A DNA stretch of 64,000 nucleotides from an uncultured Bacteroidales bacterium. GTDB lineage: Bacteria; Bacteroidota; Bacteroidia; Bacteroidales; FEN-979. A model generated the notes under the pieces. It did no database searches. It was not told where the DNA came from and saw nothing but the letters and a program-made list of their open reading frames with translations. The translations under genes were made by a program, and so were the position numbers. Positions 62,160 through 64,000 of this stretch are shown here, in pieces; within the stretch, counting starts at the first letter, position 1, and each line of letters opens with the position of its first letter. Where the stretch lies: assembly GCA_903887775.1 (NCBI GenBank), contig CAISRB010000027.1:1-64000 (forward strand), in the 5' to 3' direction.

Positions 62160-62723
62160 TTATACAGTCATAATGTCTTTTTCCTTTATCTCAAGGATCT
62201 TATCCACTTTGGCAATAAAATCGTCAGTTGCTTTCTGAATATCTATTTCAGCTTTCTCAACCTCATCTTCAGGAACACCGTCTTTTTTTAACTTTTTTGC
62301 CGTTTCATTGGCATTTCGACGTATGTTCCGGATGCTGATCTTCGCATTTTCAGCCTCAGCCTTTGCCTTTCTGACCAGGTCGCGGCGTCGTTCTTCGGTA
62401 AGCGGAGGAACCATGATCCTGAGTATTTCTCCTTCATTTTTCGGGTTGAACCCAAGGTTGGCAGCCTGGATTGCTTTTTCGATCAGGCTCAGGACGCTTT
62501 TATCCCAGGGCTGAACTATGATCTGCCTTGCATCCGGAGAACTGATGTTCGCAGTCTGGTCAACCGGGGTCATAACACCATAATAGTCAACTTTGACTCC
62601 ATCGAGCATTTGCGGACTGGCCTTGCCGGCCCGGAGTTTCTGAATCTCTTTTTCCAGATGGTGCAATGCATTCTGCATGCCTTCCTTAGCCTCTTCGAGC
62701 GTGAACTCTAATTCTTCGTTCAT
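62160..62723 (-). CDS. frr: Ribosome recycling factor
   Basis: 187 aa, typical length. Conserved helices with L-R-A-G-K-A-S-P-Q-M-L-D, I-V-Q-P-W-D-K-S and P-P-L-T-E-E-R-R-R-D-L-V-R-K-A-K are present. It splits post-termination ribosomes with EF-G. It lies 32 nt after pyrH, the usual order pyrH-frr. Confidence 0.97.
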   Translation of the reverse strand: MNEELEFTLEEAKEGMQNALHHLEKEIQKLRAGKASPQMLDGVKVDYYGVMTPVDQTANISSPDARQIIVQPWDKSVLSLIEKAIQAANLGFNPKNEGEILRIMVPPLTEERRRDLVRKAKAEAENAKISIRNIRRNANETAKKLKKDGVPEDEVEKAEIDIQKATDDFIAKVDKILEIKEKDIMTV

Positions 62724-62755
62724 CGTAAGGATCTTTTGAATTCATTTCGAAAATA

Positions 62756-63463
62756 TCACTTTTGCACGATAGTGCCAATTTTTTTTCCCCGGACCAGTTT
62801 CAGCAGGTTGCCTTTCCTGTTCATATTAAAAACAATGATCGGCAGATCGTTTTCCTTGCACAGTGTAAAAGCCGTCAGGTCCATGATCTTCAGATTCTTT
62901 TTAATCGCATCGTCAAAACTCAGGGTATCGAACTTCCTGGCCTTCTTATCTTTTTCAGGATCGGCACTGTATACACCATCCACCCTGGTTCCTTTCAGAA
63001 TAGCATCGGATTTGATCTCTATGGCCCTCAGAGCCGAGGCAGTATCGGTGGTAAAATAAGGGTTGCCAGTACCGCCGCTGATCAATACGACATAGCCTTC
63101 TTCCAGGTAGCAGATGGCTTTTTCCCGGCTCATCTTTTCACATATCGGATCAATAGCTATACCCCCAAGATGTTTCACTTTAACACCCACTTTCCCGAGT
63201 GCGTCCTCAATTGCCATGCTGTTGATCACAGTTGCAAGCATCCCCATATAGTCTCCCTGCACACGGTCAACTCCCAGGCCGGTTCCCTGTAAGCCCCTGA
63301 AAATATTGCCTCCCCCGATAACGATCGCGATCTGCAATCCATCTGAAGAAGCAGATTTGATCTCGGCCGCATAATCTGCCAAACGATCAGGATCAATCCC
63401 GTAACCTTGTTTGCCTTGAAGGGCTTCACCCGAGAGCTTTAATAAGATACGTTTTAATTTCAT
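62756..63463 (-). CDS. pyrH: UMP kinase
   Basis: 235 aa from ATG 63463 (M-K-L-K-R-I-L-L-K-L-S-G-E-A-L); an upstream start at 63517 is in frame but adds residues not found in the family. Motifs: I-V-I-G-G-G-N-I-F-R-G and the C-terminal A-T-x/K-V-D-G-V-Y-S-A-D-P block (T-R-V-D-G-V-Y-S-A-D-P). It phosphorylates UMP to UDP and is hexameric. Together with carAB in the window it belongs to pyrimidine metabolism, though far away. Confidence 0.97.
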   Translation of the reverse strand: MKLKRILLKLSGEALQGKQGYGIDPDRLADYAAEIKSASSDGLQIAIVIGGGNIFRGLQGTGLGVDRVQGDYMGMLATVINSMAIEDALGKVGVKVKHLGGIAIDPICEKMSREKAICYLEEGYVVLISGGTGNPYFTTDTASALRAIEIKSDAILKGTRVDGVYSADPEKDKKARKFDTLSFDDAIKKNLKIMDLTAFTLCKENDLPIIVFNMNRKGNLLKLVRGKKIGTIVQK

Positions 63464-63491
63464 ATGACTTTCATTTTGTAAATCAATAAAA

Positions 63492-63549
63492 GTGAAAAGC
63501 GAAATTTGTGCCTGCAATCATTCTGCTTTTCGCTTTTCGCTTTTCGCTA
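63492..63549 (-). repeat. Heptamer repeat hairpin between secA and pyrH
   Basis: On the - strand, TAA-TTA-GCGAAAA-GCGAAAA-GCGAAAA follows the secA stop in the same phase as behind coxA and coxC. An inverted copy (GTGAAAAGCGAAA on the + strand, 63492-63504) lies 25 nt further, allowing a stem of about 10 pairs (63495-63504 with 63528-63537). It could end the secA transcript. Confidence 0.8.
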
Positions 63550-63550
63550 A

Positions 63551-64000
63551 TTAATTTTGTCCCGTACCGTGACAATTCTTAAATTTTTTCCCGCTTCCGC
63601 AGGGACAAGGATCATTTCGGCCAACCTTTTTTTCAACCTTAACAGGTTGGGGGTGTGACTTATCCTGTGTATTCGAATTAGCCTGTGACAGCAGGTCGGA
63701 GCGTTCTTCTTTATAACGGCCGCGGTCGGTCTTTTTTGGCAGCTGAGCTTCTTTCACATTTGAAACCTGTATGGGAACATCGGCTTTGATCAGAAAAGAA
63801 AGAATTTCCTTGTTTGTGATCTGAACCATTGTTTTAAAGAGCTCAAAGGATTCGAATTTATAGATCAGCAAAGGATCTTTTTGTTCGTATGCAGCGTTTT
63901 GAACCGACTGCTTCAGGTCGTCCATTTCCCGAAGGTGTTCCTTCCATGCATTGTCGATCAATGAAAGGACAATACCTTTTTCGATTGAAAGTACTACTTC
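63551..64000 (-). CDS. secA: Protein translocase subunit SecA, C-terminal part (cut by window edge)
   Basis: About 149 residues enter from the right edge and end at the stop at 63551. Helical-wing sequence with I-D-N-A-W-K-E-H-L-R-E-M-D-D-L-K is followed by a linker and the zinc-binding SecB-interaction motif C-P-C-G-S-G-K-K-F-K-N-C-H. SecA drives preprotein export. The heptamer hairpin follows its stop. Confidence 0.97.
   Translation of the reverse strand, partial: EVVLSIEKGIVLSLIDNAWKEHLREMDDLKQSVQNAAYEQKDPLLIYKFESFELFKTMVQITNKEILSFLIKADVPIQVSNVKEAQLPKKTDRGRYKEERSDLLSQANSNTQDKSHPQPVKVEKKVGRNDPCPCGSGKKFKNCHGTGQN

Overview
The window comes from the chromosome of a free-living or gut-associated member of the Bacteroidota, probably near the order Bacteroidales/Marinilabiliales. 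The evidence is two secreted proteins with type IX secretion sorting domains (type A at 53.2-54.5 kb, type B at 22.3-23.5 kb), a DUF5686-type carboxypeptidase-regulatory/beta-barrel protein, a FadL/OmpP1-like barrel, beta-propeller sensor kinases, and several matches to the Bacteroidota promoter (TAnnTTTG, once with an upstream TTTG at 19 bp). Shine-Dalgarno sequences are mostly weak, and several genes start with TTG or GTG. No tRNA, rRNA or CRISPR array was seen.

Region by region. 0-5 kb is an accessory, AT-rich stretch: the end of an IS66-type transposase, a remnant of an isoprenylcysteine-methyltransferase-like gene, then unrelated small genes all on the + strand (ICMT-like, CPBP protease, pyrimidine-dimer glycosylase, methyltransferase, SnoaL-like). 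They are interrupted by an intact IS256-family element whose 8-bp target duplication is visible. 5-17 kb holds a lipoprotein, a sulfatase and a - strand chain of four overlapping genes (GH29 fucosidase, GH38 mannosidase, carA, carB). 17-23.5 kb holds a propeller sensor kinase, a hybrid kinase and a T9SS substrate. 23.7-28 kb is glyA-sixA-ppk1-ftsB/divIC. 28-34 kb is a - strand run of FadL-like, RlmL-like, pfkA and priA.

36.7-45.3 kb is a respiratory operon. A Tat-exported four-cluster Fe-S protein, an NrfD-type quinol-binding membrane protein and a membrane-anchored cytochrome c (together resembling a reduced alternative complex III) precede Sco, an A2-type caa3 cytochrome oxidase (subunits I, III, IV, II) and CtaB. 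A 20-copy heptamer repeat (GCGAAAR) lies between subunits I and III, and shorter copies follow two other stop codons in the window. A lone IS200/RAYT-like transposase follows the operon.

45.8-53.2 kb contains an AI-2E-type permease, a small envelope-stress-like trio (YtxH, holin-like, hypothetical), a radical SAM/SPASM enzyme, CutC, an N-acetylhexosamine-kinase-like gene and a GH20 hexosaminidase. The last two, with the fucosidase, mannosidase and sulfatase, indicate use of glycoprotein glycans. 53-56.7 kb has a T9SS propeller protein and an ECF sigma/anti-sigma/Spy-like/Cys-rich set that looks metal- or envelope-responsive.

The most intriguing locus is 56.8-62.1 kb. Five tightly packed - strand genes encode a soluble ABC ATPase, a Cys-rich SIMIBI GTPase, a NifS-type cysteine desulfurase, a HydE-like radical SAM enzyme and a multi-cysteine Fe-S protein. 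A divergent FNR-like regulator retains four cysteines at FNR-like spacing. No hydrogenase structural gene and no hydF or hydG is in the window. The locus looks like an oxygen-regulated assembly line for an unidentified metallocofactor. The window ends with frr, pyrH and the C-terminus of secA.
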